Assembly: GCF_001429185.1 (NCBI RefSeq) | Contig: NZ_LMIW01000010.1 | Coordinates: 124,001 to 188,000, forward strand | Reading direction: 5' to 3' | Source of the DNA: Terrabacter sp. Root85 | Lineage (GTDB): Bacteria; Actinomycetota; Actinomycetes; Actinomycetales; Dermatophilaceae | Length of the DNA: 64,000 nucleotides | Shown: one piece after another, positions 25,288 through 32,956 of the stretch | Layout of the letters: each line of letters starts with the position of its first letter | How positions within the stretch are numbered: position 1 is the first letter of the stretch | The notes under the pieces: model-generated | Database searches by the model: none | Seen by the model: only the letters and a program-made list of their open reading frames with translations | Told to the model about the DNA's origin: nothing | Position numbers and translations under genes: made by a program

Positions 25288-26703
25288 CTAGACGGTGCCG
25301 ACGGCCGGTGCGCTCGTTGACCGTCCACCGGCGAGGCGTCCCATCGCCTCGATGGCCCGTGGGACGTCGGCGACCTCGACGGCACGGATCCCGGCGGGCA
25401 CGGAGGAGTCGGACAGGCTGCCCGCGGGCACGAGGGCGTGGCGGAATCCGAGGCGGGCCGCCTCGGCGAGACGGCGGTCCAGACCGGTCACCCGACGGAC
25501 CTCGCCGGCGAGGCCGACCTCGCCGAAGGCGACGACGTCGCTGGCGAGGGGCTTGTCGATGACGGACGACGCGACGGCGCAGACGATGGCGAGGTCGGCA
25601 GCGGGCTCGGTGATGCGCACCCCTCCGACGGTTGCCGCGAAGATGTCGCGCGAGCCGACCGGCGCCCCGGCCCGCTTGTCGAGGACGGCGATGATCATCG
25701 CGAGCCGCGAGGCGTCCAGACCGCTCGAGGTGCGTCGCGGCGACGGCAGCGTGGACGGTGCGACGAGCGCCTGCACCTCGGCGACGAGCGGTCGGCGACC
25801 CTCGAGGGTGACGGTGACGCACGTGCCAGGCACCGCGTGGTCACGCGTCGACAGGAAGAGCCCGCTCGGGTCGGCCAGCCCGGTGATGCCGACGTCGGAC
25901 AGGTCGAAGCACCCGACCTCGTCGGTGGGGCCGAAGCGGTTCTTGACGGCGCGTACGAGGCGCAGCCGCGAGTGCCGGTCGCCCTCGAACTGGATGACGA
26001 CGTCGACGAGGTGCTCGAGGACCCGGGGGCCGGCGATCGAGCCGTCCTTGGTCACGTGGCCGACGAGGAGCACGGCGGTGCCTCGCGCCTTGGCCGCCGC
26101 GATGAGGGCACCGGCGACCTCGCGGACCTGCGAGACGTTGCCGGCCTGGCCCTCGACGTCGGCACTCGCGATGGTCTGGACGGAGTCGACGACGAGCAGG
26201 CCCGGCGAGCGGGCCTCGACGTGGCCGAGCACGGTCGCGAGGTCGGTCTCGGCTGCGAGGTAGAGCGTGTCGGCCATCGCCGAGATGCGTTCGGCGCGCG
26301 TGCGCACCTGCGCGGCCGACTCCTCGCCGCTGATGTAGAGGACCTCGGAGCCCGACCGGGCCGCCCGGGCGGCGACGTCGAGCAGCAGCGTCGACTTGCC
26401 GACGCCGGGCTCCCCCGCGACGAGGACGACCCCGCCGGGGACGAGGCCACCGCCGAGCACGCGGTCGAACTCCGCCACGCCGGTGGGTCGCGCGGCCGCC
26501 CGGGTCACGTCGACGTCGGCGATGCGCAGGGCCGGGGTGACGACGGAGGCCGCCGTGGTGCGGGCGGCCGTGGGCGCACCCGTCTCGGCCACGGTGCCCC
26601 ACGCCTGGCACTCGCCGCACCGACCGACCCACTTGGCGGTGGTCCACCCGCACTCACCGCAGCGGAAGCCGGGGGTGCGTCGGGTCGTCGTCCTCGTAGC
26701 CAT
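25288..26703 (-). CDS. radA: DNA repair protein RadA (Sms)
   Basis: A 471-residue RecA-like helicase that helps branch migration in recombination. It has an N-terminal C4 zinc finger (Cys15, 18, 29, 32), Walker A GEPGVGKST (about 95), the RadA-specific KNRFG motif (about 255) and a C-terminal Lon-protease-like P domain (about 330-460). The start at ATG 26703 is supported by a -10 element 6 bases upstream. It heads the radA-disA-mutY strand. Confidence 0.97.
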   Translation of the reverse strand: MATRTTTRRTPGFRCGECGWTTAKWVGRCGECQAWGTVAETGAPTAARTTAASVVTPALRIADVDVTRAAARPTGVAEFDRVLGGGLVPGGVVLVAGEPGVGKSTLLLDVAARAARSGSEVLYISGEESAAQVRTRAERISAMADTLYLAAETDLATVLGHVEARSPGLLVVDSVQTIASADVEGQAGNVSQVREVAGALIAAAKARGTAVLLVGHVTKDGSIAGPRVLEHLVDVVIQFEGDRHSRLRLVRAVKNRFGPTDEVGCFDLSDVGITGLADPSGLFLSTRDHAVPGTCVTVTLEGRRPLVAEVQALVAPSTLPSPRRTSSGLDASRLAMIIAVLDKRAGAPVGSRDIFAATVGGVRITEPAADLAIVCAVASSVIDKPLASDVVAFGEVGLAGEVRRVTGLDRRLAEAARLGFRHALVPAGSLSDSSVPAGIRAVEVADVPRAIEAMGRLAGGRSTSAPAVGTV

Positions 26704-26709
26704 GGCACG

Positions 26710-26715
26710 ACCGTA
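26710..26715 (-). promoter_or_regulatory. -10 element for a leaderless radA transcript
   Basis: TACGGT on the minus strand, 6 bases upstream of the radA ATG. Confidence 0.5.
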
Positions 26716-26774
26716 CGGTGGCGGTGCGACAGCGCTCGTGAGGGGCGGCCGTGGCGCCGTGAGAAAATGTCGGC

Positions 26775-26993
26775 ATGGAATCGGTCATGCCCTATCTGCT
26801 CGCCATCGTCCCGACGGTCGGTGTGGGCGCGCTCTTCTACTTCGTCATCAAGAGCATCCTCGAGGGAGACCGTCGCGAGCGCCTCGCCCAGGCCAGGTGG
26901 GAGGCCGAGCACGACCGCCGCGAGGCTGCCGCGAACGAGGCGTCGCAGGCCGCCGCGCCGGGCGCCGAGGCCACCCCGACGACGGAGCGCTGA
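26775..26993 (+). CDS. Small single-span membrane protein, unknown function
   Basis: 72 residues: one N-terminal hydrophobic helix (about 4-26, PYLLAIVPTVGVGALFYFVI), then a charged helical tail (EGDRRERLAQARWEAEHDRRE) and an Ala/Pro-rich end. It should sit in the membrane with the tail in the cytoplasm and could form a short coiled coil. It is divergent from radA and lies just before lsr2. I do not know a function. Confidence 0.65.
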   Translation: MESVMPYLLAIVPTVGVGALFYFVIKSILEGDRRERLAQARWEAEHDRREAAANEASQAAAPGAEATPTTER

Positions 26994-27059
26994 GCCCCGG
27001 AGCGCCGAGCGTCGAGCGCGTGTCGACGACCGCGCGTCGACAAAGGACCCGCCACGGCA

Positions 27060-27236
27060 GGAACACCGCCTTTCCGTCATTCCTGCACGCGTCGGTGCAT
27101 CTCTTTAGCGGTCGACCGCGCCATTGTTTCGATGGAAATGCATTTACGGAGTCTTCGCGCTAAATTGATCGTGCCCCGCGAGTCGCGTATTCGCGGAATC
27201 CCCTCCGAATTAGCGAACAACTTCAGATGGAGAAAC
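27060..27236 (+). promoter_or_regulatory. AT-rich lsr2 leader
   Basis: This stretch is much richer in A and T than anything else in the window (for example TAAATTGAT near 27162, GAATTAGCG near 27207, ATTGTTTCGATGGAAATGC near 27124). It ends at the lsr2 start codon. AT-rich DNA is what Lsr2 binds, so this is a likely autoregulatory site; the promoter must lie in it but I cannot pin it. Confidence 0.55.
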
Positions 27237-27569
27237 ATGGCTCAGCGTGTCGAAGTGGTGTTGATCGATGACATCGACGGTGGAAAGGCTGCCGAGACGG
27301 TGACCTTCGCGCTCGATGGCGTCACCTACGAGATCGACCTGTCCGACAAGAATGCCCGCAAGCTTCGCGACGACCTCGCGACGTGGACCGGTCACGCACG
27401 TCGGGCGGGTTCGGCCAAGGCCGCCTCGCGTCGTCGCGCGGGCGCCGCCTCGGCCAAGCGCAGCGACCTCGGCGCGGTCCGTGAGTGGGCCCGCGCCAAC
27501 GGCCACACCGTCTCGGACCGGGGCCGCATCTCGGCCGACGTCCAGGCGGCCTACGACAAGGCGCACTGA
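27237..27569 (+). CDS. lsr2: Lsr2 nucleoid-associated protein
   Basis: A 110-residue H-NS-like xenogeneic silencer. The N-terminal oligomerization strand pair (MAQRVEVVLIDDIDG and VTFALDGVTYEIDLS) is followed by a basic Ala-rich linker (68-84) and the C-terminal DNA-binding domain with the AT-hook-like RGR (SDRGRISADVQAAY) that inserts into the minor groove. It coats AT-rich and foreign DNA. Start at 27237 (MAQRV) is standard for the family; a longer frame from 27132 is not. In Mycobacterium it follows lysS and precedes clpC1; here neither is adjacent. Confidence 0.97.
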   Translation: MAQRVEVVLIDDIDGGKAAETVTFALDGVTYEIDLSDKNARKLRDDLATWTGHARRAGSAKAASRRRAGAASAKRSDLGAVREWARANGHTVSDRGRISADVQAAYDKAH

Positions 27570-27589
27570 CCCCGGTCGGCGACGCAACC

Positions 27590-27625
27590 GAGAGGGCCCG
27601 GCACTCCGACGTGCCGGGCCCTCTC
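27590..27625 (+). terminator. lsr2 terminator hairpin
   Basis: Perfect 15-base arms (27590-27604, 27611-27625) with a 6-base loop, 20 bases after the lsr2 stop. Confidence 0.9.
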
Positions 27626-27705
27626 GCACGCCATGGGGAGGGCGTATGCCGTCACGGCCTCGCGCGAGCGGGCCCCCTCGCCTCCCGGCTCGCCCACCGC
27701 AGCGG

Positions 27706-28590
27706 TCAGCCCGTGATCTCGGCTGCCAGGTCGCCGTCCCGGGCCACGCGGTCGAGCACCTCGTCGGCGGTCAGCTGCTCGAGCTCGCCGCCGTCGGCGC
27801 CCGCCTCGATCTCGTCCCACGACCGGGGCGCCGCCACGGTCGGGCGGTCACGGCCGCGCAGGGAGTAGGGACAGACCGTCGTCTTGGCGGCGACGTTCTG
27901 GCTCCAGTCGAGGAAGATCTTGCCCGGGCGCAGCTCCTTGGCCATCTTCCACACGACGAGGTCGGGGTGGGCCTTGGTCAGCTCCTGCGCGAGCTGCTGG
28001 ACGGTGTCGCGGATCTCGTCGCTCGTGTGCGCGCCGGGCAGGACGGCATACAGCTGGAGTCCCTTGCTGCCACTCGTGACCGGGACGGTGTCGAGCCCGA
28101 TGCGGCCGAGACGTTCGCGCACGACGAGCGCGACGCGGGCGCACTCGCGCAGACCGGTACCCGGCCCGGGGTCGAGGTCGATGACGAGCCGGTCGGGGCC
28201 CCGCGGCACGGCATCACGCCCCTCCCCCTCGTAGCGCCACTGGTGCACGTGGAGCTCGAGCGAGTTGAGGTTGGCGAAGAACGTCAGCCCGGCGAGGTCG
28301 TCGATGAGCGGGAAGACGGGGTCGCGCCCAGCGCGCCGGATCCACGCGGGCGTGCCGGCCGGGATGTTCTTCTCGAAGAACTGCATGTCGCCGACCCCGT
28401 GCGGGAAGCGGATCCGCGTCACTGCGCGGTCGCGGAGGTGGGGAAGGATCACCGGCGCGATGCGCGCGTAGTAGTCGATGACCTGGGCCTTGGTCGTGCC
28501 GGCCCTCGGGTACATCACCTTCTCGAGGCTCGACAGCTTCATCCGTCGGCCGTCGACCTCGACGGTCACCTTGGTCGGCACGTACGCCAT
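27706..28590 (-). CDS. Non-homologous end-joining polymerase/primase (LigD Pol domain protein)
   Basis: A 294-residue AEP-superfamily polymerase equal to the Pol domain of mycobacterial LigD. The catalytic acids appear as DRLVIDLDPGPG (Asp-x-Asp, about 134-141), with the family's FPHGVGDMQFFEKN and SGSKGLQLYAVLP. It adds ribonucleotides or deoxynucleotides at broken ends during Ku-dependent repair. The start ATG 28590 overlaps the ligase stop (TGATG), so it is translated with the ligase from one message. No phosphoesterase (PE) domain is fused. Confidence 0.94.
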   Translation of the reverse strand: MAYVPTKVTVEVDGRRMKLSSLEKVMYPRAGTTKAQVIDYYARIAPVILPHLRDRAVTRIRFPHGVGDMQFFEKNIPAGTPAWIRRAGRDPVFPLIDDLAGLTFFANLNSLELHVHQWRYEGEGRDAVPRGPDRLVIDLDPGPGTGLRECARVALVVRERLGRIGLDTVPVTSGSKGLQLYAVLPGAHTSDEIRDTVQQLAQELTKAHPDLVVWKMAKELRPGKIFLDWSQNVAAKTTVCPYSLRGRDRPTVAAPRSWDEIEAGADGGELEQLTADEVLDRVARDGDLAAEITG

Positions 28591-29537
28591 CACTCACCGT
28601 CCCCGTGGTCGTCGACGTCACCGGGCGTGAGGTCGCTGCGCAGGCCCTTGTATGCCGGCTGGCGCAGTCTCCCCTGAGCGCTGAGTCCCAGCGACTGCAC
28701 GTCGGCCACAAGCACCGGGTGAACCCACGTCGCGCCGTTCGAGTCCTCGGCGGGGACGTCTGTGGCGAAGGGCGACTCGGCCGACGTGAGAGCCTGGAGG
28801 TCGCGCATGAGGGCCTGCCCCGTCTTGCCGGCCAAGCCGGACCCGACGCGCCCTAGATAGCGCAGGCCGCCCGGCCCGGGGACCCCGACGAGGACGGCAC
28901 CGAGACGGTTCGACACGGTCTGCGTGGCCTCGGGCCGCCAGCCGCCGATGACGACCGAGACGGTGCCGCGGTGGGGCGACTTGAGCCAGTGGGGAGAGCG
29001 GAGCCCGGGCACGTAGACGGAGTCGACGCGCTTGGACACGATGCCCTCGAGGCCCTGCTCCTTCGTCGCGGCGTGCAGCGTCGTCCCGTCGGCGAACGTC
29101 GGCGGCGTCTGCCAGCGCGCGGCGGCGAGCTCGAGTCGCTCGAGCGTGGCGCGCCGGTCGGTCCACGTGCGCGGCATGAGGTCGACTCCGTAGAGCCGCA
29201 GCAGGTCGAAGGTCATCAAGGTGACCGGCGCAGCCTCGGCGAGCATCGCGGCCCGGCGGGCGTCGGTGACGTGGAACCGCTCGGCCATCGCGGCGAACGA
29301 CGGCACGCCGTCGCGCATCGAGACGATCTCGCCGTCCAGCAGCATGTCGGCGTACTCGTTCGCGAGCCCGCGCAGCTCCGGGAACGCGACGGTGACGTCG
29401 CGTTCCGTGCGGGAGAAGAGGCGCATCTCGCCGTCCACGACGTCGGCCAGCACCCGCATGCCGTCCCACTTGACCTCGTGCTGCCAGCGGTCGCCGACCG
29501 GAATCGTCGTCGTCGGCGTCGCGAGCATGGGGCGCAT
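28590..29537 (-). CDS. ATP-dependent DNA ligase (LigD ligase domain protein)
   Basis: A 315-residue ligase matching the Lig domain of LigD. The nucleotidyl lysine motif I is VKWDGMR (Lys about 24), motif IIIa-like MLLDGEIV and motif V-type SKRVDSVYVPG...HWLKSPH follow, then the OB domain. It seals breaks in non-homologous end joining with Ku. Start ATG 29537 lies 6 bases after a -10-like AAGAAT, so it is leaderless; only 18 bases separate it from the ku start. Mycobacteria carry Pol, PE and Lig in one protein; here they are split. Confidence 0.94.
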   Translation of the reverse strand: MRPMLATPTTTIPVGDRWQHEVKWDGMRVLADVVDGEMRLFSRTERDVTVAFPELRGLANEYADMLLDGEIVSMRDGVPSFAAMAERFHVTDARRAAMLAEAAPVTLMTFDLLRLYGVDLMPRTWTDRRATLERLELAAARWQTPPTFADGTTLHAATKEQGLEGIVSKRVDSVYVPGLRSPHWLKSPHRGTVSVVIGGWRPEATQTVSNRLGAVLVGVPGPGGLRYLGRVGSGLAGKTGQALMRDLQALTSAESPFATDVPAEDSNGATWVHPVLVADVQSLGLSAQGRLRQPAYKGLRSDLTPGDVDDHGDGE

Positions 29538-29542
29538 GGGTG

Positions 29543-29549
29543 CATTCTT
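29543..29549. promoter_or_regulatory. Shared -10 region of the divergent ku and ligase genes
   Basis: CATTCTT. Read on the plus strand, CATTCT ends 7 bases before the ku ATG; read on the minus strand, AAGAAT ends 6 bases before the ligase ATG. The same base pairs appear to serve both directions. Inference from position. Confidence 0.5.
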
Positions 29550-29555
29550 GTTCTC

Positions 29556-30512
29556 ATGCGAGCCATCTGGAAAGGCGCCGTGTCGTTCGGCCTCGTCAAT
29601 GTGCCGGTCCGACTCTTTTCGGCGACCGAGAACCACGACGTGCAGTTCCGGCAGGTCCACGAGAAGGACGGCGGCCGCATCAAGTACCAACGCGTCTGCT
29701 CGATCGACGGCGAGGAGGTGCCCTACTCCGACATCGCCAAGGGCTACGAGGCCGCCGACGGGCAGATGGTCGTGCTGACCGACGAGGACCTCAAGAGCCT
29801 TCCGACGCGGTCGACGAAGGAGATCTCGATCGAGAAGTTCGTGCCGTCCGAGCAGATCGACCCGCTGCTCTTCGACAAGAGCTACTACCTCGAGCCCGAC
29901 AAGACGGGCCTCAAGCCCTACGTGCTGCTCCGCGACGCGCTCGAGAAGGCCGACCGGATGGCGCTCGTCACCGTGTCGGTGCGCACCCGGATGACGCTCG
30001 CCGTGCTCCGCGTGCGCGACGGCGTCATCGTGCTCCAGACGCTGCTGTGGGCCGACGAGGTCCGCGCCCCCGAGTTCGAGTCCCTCTCGGAGGAGACGCA
30101 CGCGACGGCCAAGGAGCTCGCCATGGCGTCGTCGCTCGTCGACTCGCTGTCGGGCGACTACGAGCCCGACGAGTTCGAGGACGACTACTCCGAGGCCGTG
30201 ACCCAGCTCGTCGCGACGAAGATCGAGGGCGGCGACATCACCGAGATGCCCGAGGCCAAGGGCGAGGAGACCGAGGTCGTCGACCTGCTCGCGGCCCTGC
30301 AGCGCAGCGTCGACAAGGCCAAGGCCGCCAAGACCGGCGGCTCGAGCGCCTCCGACGCCGACTCCGACTCCGAGAAGCCCGCGAAGAAGACCGCTGCGAA
30401 GGCCACGGCCACGAAGGCCACGACGCAGAAGAGCGCGGCGAAGAAGACGACGGCCAAGAAGTCGACGGCCAAGACCACGGCGAAGAAGGCGGCCACCAAG
30501 AAGGCCAGCTGA
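29556..30512 (+). CDS. ku: Ku protein (non-homologous end joining)
   Basis: A 318-residue bacterial Ku that rings DNA ends and recruits LigD. The core (about 1-255) opens with MRAIWKGAVSFGLVNVPVRL and keeps the LPTRSTKEISIEKFVPSEQ beta-barrel segment. The C-terminus (about 275-318) is an extended Lys/Ala/Thr-rich tail with several AKK repeats, a known feature of actinobacterial Ku that binds DNA non-specifically. There is no Shine-Dalgarno sequence; the ATG is most likely the first base of the message. Confidence 0.96.
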   Translation: MRAIWKGAVSFGLVNVPVRLFSATENHDVQFRQVHEKDGGRIKYQRVCSIDGEEVPYSDIAKGYEAADGQMVVLTDEDLKSLPTRSTKEISIEKFVPSEQIDPLLFDKSYYLEPDKTGLKPYVLLRDALEKADRMALVTVSVRTRMTLAVLRVRDGVIVLQTLLWADEVRAPEFESLSEETHATAKELAMASSLVDSLSGDYEPDEFEDDYSEAVTQLVATKIEGGDITEMPEAKGEETEVVDLLAALQRSVDKAKAAKTGGSSASDADSDSEKPAKKTAAKATATKATTQKSAAKKTTAKKSTAKTTAKKAATKKAS

Positions 30513-30538
30513 CCCGCCGGCTCCGCCCCGTCGCCGAC

Positions 30539-30574
30539 CGCCCCGACCCCCGCCACGCGCGAAGGGTCGGGGCG
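30539..30574 (+). terminator. ku terminator hairpin
   Basis: Arms CGCCCCGACCC (30539-30549) and GGGTCGGGGCG (30564-30574) around a 14-base loop, 26 bases after the ku stop. Confidence 0.8.
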
Positions 30575-30636
30575 ACGTTCGTCACGCCGGACGGCATACG
30601 CCCTCGCGGTGGCGCGCGCTGCGCGAGGATGAAGGA

Positions 30637-31863
30637 GTGCGGACGGCGACGATCGACGAGCTCACCCAGCGGCTTCGAGCGCTCCCGGAGAACCCCCGTG
30701 TCGTCGTCAGCGGCAACATGGCGGTCCCCTGGGAGGCGGTCCGGGCGCTCGACGCGGCCCAGCCGAGCTACGTGCTCCACGCGCTCAACGCTCCCGCCGG
30801 GCTGCCCGACCGCGACGGCGTGACCGTCGAGACGTGCTTCGTCGGACCGGGTATGCGTCGGCACCCCCGGCTGCGCTACGTGCCCTCGCGCCTGTCGCTC
30901 GTGCCGCTGCTCTACGGCCGGGCGCTGCCGCCGGACGCCGTGCTGCTCCACTGCGCGCCGCCGCGCAACGGCCAGGTCAGCATGGGACTCGAGGTCAACG
31001 TCCTGCCCGCGGCCCTCGAGGCGTGCCGGGCCCGGGGCGGGCTCGTCGTCGCGGTCGTCAACCCGCAGATGCCCTACACGTTCGGCGACGCCCAGGTGCC
31101 GCTCGAGCACGTCGACCTCGTCGTCGAGGTCGACGCACCGCTGCCCTCGCACGCAGCGACCGAGCCCGACCCCGAGAGCCGGCTCATCGGCGAGCGCGTG
31201 GCGGCCATGGTCCAGGACGGCGCGACGATGCAGCTCGGCATCGGCGCGGTGCCCGACGCGACGCTGTCCGCGCTGACCTCGCGCCGCGGCATCCGGATGT
31301 GGACGGAGATGTTCTCCGACGGCGTGCTCGCCCTCGACGAGGCCGGCGCCCTCGACCCGGACCACCCGCTCGTCACGTCGTTCAGCTTCGGCTCGACCGA
31401 CCTCTACGCGTGGCTCGACGGCAACCCACGCGTGCGGATGATGCGCACCGAGAAGACGAACGACCCCGGCCTCATCGCCTCGCAGCGGCAGATGACCTCG
31501 GTCAACACCGCCCTCGAGGTCGACCTCTTCGGCCAGGCCAACGCCTCGCGCATCAACGCGCGCATCCACTCCGGCTTCGGCGGGCAGACCGACTTCATCG
31601 TCGGCGCGCTGCACTCCGCGGGCGGCCAGTCGTTCATCGCGCTCCGCTCGTGGCACCCCCGCGCCGACGTGTCGACGATCGTGCCGCTGCTCGACGAGCC
31701 GGTCACGAGCTTCCAGCAGAGCGCGATCGTCACCGAGCAAGGGGTGGCGCCGCTGTGGGGTCGCAGCGAGACGGACCAGTGCCACGACATCATCGAGAAC
31801 TGCGCCCACCCGCGGGTCCGCGACGACCTCTGGGAGGAAGCCCAGGCCCTCGGCCTCGCCTGA
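30637..31863 (+). CDS. Acetyl-CoA hydrolase/transferase (4-hydroxybutyrate CoA-transferase-like)
   Basis: A 408-residue class I CoA-transferase family protein with two Rossmann-like halves. The catalytic Glu would lie in the WTEMFSDGVL segment (about 223-232), with the C-terminal NARIHSGFGGQTDFIVGA and SIVTEQG-like AIVTEQGVAPLWG motifs of the family. It moves CoA between short-chain acids or hydrolyses acetyl-CoA. The GTG at 30637 has AAGGAG directly before it. The downstream spacer carries ACTCGAGTG repeats. Confidence 0.85.
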   Translation: MRTATIDELTQRLRALPENPRVVVSGNMAVPWEAVRALDAAQPSYVLHALNAPAGLPDRDGVTVETCFVGPGMRRHPRLRYVPSRLSLVPLLYGRALPPDAVLLHCAPPRNGQVSMGLEVNVLPAALEACRARGGLVVAVVNPQMPYTFGDAQVPLEHVDLVVEVDAPLPSHAATEPDPESRLIGERVAAMVQDGATMQLGIGAVPDATLSALTSRRGIRMWTEMFSDGVLALDEAGALDPDHPLVTSFSFGSTDLYAWLDGNPRVRMMRTEKTNDPGLIASQRQMTSVNTALEVDLFGQANASRINARIHSGFGGQTDFIVGALHSAGGQSFIALRSWHPRADVSTIVPLLDEPVTSFQQSAIVTEQGVAPLWGRSETDQCHDIIENCAHPRVRDDLWEEAQALGLA

Positions 31864-31899
31864 GCCCGCGCCTGCCCGACCGAGCCGTATGCCGGCCCC

Positions 31900-32042
31900 C
31901 ACCACACTCGAGTGAGCGCCCCCACCGTCCCCGTCGAGTGAGCGCCCCGCAACAGTCGAGTGAGCAGCCCGCCACACCAGCCCCGCGGATCGTGGGACGG
32001 AGCGCTCCCTCGAATGGGACTGAGCGCTCACTCGAGTGAGGG
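31900..32042. repeat. Intergenic ACTCGAGTG-type repeat region, copy 3
   Basis: CACTCGAGTGAGCGCC near 31906 and 32028, with variants GTCGAGTGAGC near 31939 and 31959 and a degenerate CTCGAATGG near 32011. They alternate in orientation. The words match the regions at 19.9 kb and 23.1 kb. Confidence 0.75.
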
Positions 32043-32056
32043 CGGGGTGGCGCTCG

Positions 32057-32062
32057 TAGGGT
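32057..32062 (+). promoter_or_regulatory. -10 element before a leaderless start
   Basis: TAGGGT, 6 bases before the ATG at 32069. Confidence 0.5.
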
Positions 32063-32068
32063 GGCGGG

Positions 32069-32839
32069 ATGAGTTCTGCGCCCCCGCCTGACGCCCCCGC
32101 TCCCGCCACCGACCCGGACCGGCGGCCGGTCGCGGTCGTCACCGGCGGCACGCGCGGCATCGGGCTCGCCCTCGTGCGCGACCTCGCCCCGACGCACCAC
32201 CTCGTCGTCGGCGGGCGCAGCGCCGAGTCGGTCGCGGAGGTCGTCGCCTCGCTCCCGTCCGCCGAGGGGCTCGTCGCCGACCTCGCCGACTGCTCCCCCG
32301 GCGGGTCGCTCGACACCGCCCTCGCGGCGCTCCTCCCACGCCTGCCTCGGGTCGACGTGCTCGTCCACTCGGCCGGCGTCCTGCGCAACGGCACCGTCGC
32401 CGGCTCGCCCGTGCAGGACTGGGCCGACTCGATGACCGTCAACGTCGTCGCCGTCGCTGCCGTCACCCGAGCGCTCCTGCCTGCCCTGCGCGTCGCCCAC
32501 GGCCTCGTCGTCACCGTGAACTCGGGCTCCGGCCTGACGGCGACCCCTGCCTCGGGCGCCTACTGCGCCTCGAAGTTCGCCCTCCGAGCGCTCACCGACT
32601 CGCTGCGGCAGGAGGAGCGCGAGCACGGCGTCCGCGTCACCTCGCTCCACCCCGGCCGGGTCGACACCGACATGCAGCGCGAACTCGTCGAGTTCGAGGG
32701 CGCCGAGTACGACCCGGGCTCCTACCTCGACGTCTCCTCGGTCGTCCGGGCCGCGCGCCTGGCCATCGACGCCGGCCCTGACGCGAGCGTCGACATGGTC
32801 TCGGTGCGCCCTCGTGGCTGGCGCCCCGCGACCGCCTGA
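32069..32839 (+). CDS. Short-chain dehydrogenase/reductase (SDR)
   Basis: A 256-residue Rossmann oxidoreductase with cofactor loop TGGTRGIG (25-32), the structural motif HSAG (NSAG/NNAG type, about 101-104), catalytic Ser in NSGSG, Tyr and Lys in YCASK (about 168-172; YxxxK). The Arg after the first loop (GGRSAES) suggests NADP(H). The substrate is unknown. The first 20 residues are Pro/Ala-rich. Leaderless start. It is convergent with the sugar-isomerase-like gene across a long inverted repeat. Confidence 0.9.
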   Translation: MSSAPPPDAPAPATDPDRRPVAVVTGGTRGIGLALVRDLAPTHHLVVGGRSAESVAEVVASLPSAEGLVADLADCSPGGSLDTALAALLPRLPRVDVLVHSAGVLRNGTVAGSPVQDWADSMTVNVVAVAAVTRALLPALRVAHGLVVTVNSGSGLTATPASGAYCASKFALRALTDSLRQEEREHGVRVTSLHPGRVDTDMQRELVEFEGAEYDPGSYLDVSSVVRAARLAIDAGPDASVDMVSVRPRGWRPATA

Positions 32840-32868
32840 TCCTCCCGACGTCCCCGGAGAGGCCCCTT

Positions 32869-32946
32869 CCGGGCAACACACCGAGCAGGTCACAACCCAC
32901 CGGGATCGGATCGCGGTGGGTTGTTACCTGCACGGTGTGTTGCCGG
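32869..32946. terminator. Long inverted repeat between convergent genes
   Basis: Left arm 32869-32901 and right arm 32915-32946 pair over about 32 bases with two mismatches and one unpaired base around a 13-base loop. It is far longer than a usual terminator stem and could be a bidirectional terminator or a MITE-like relic; no target-site duplication is obvious. Confidence 0.8.
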
Positions 32947-32956
32947 GTGGAGGCGG

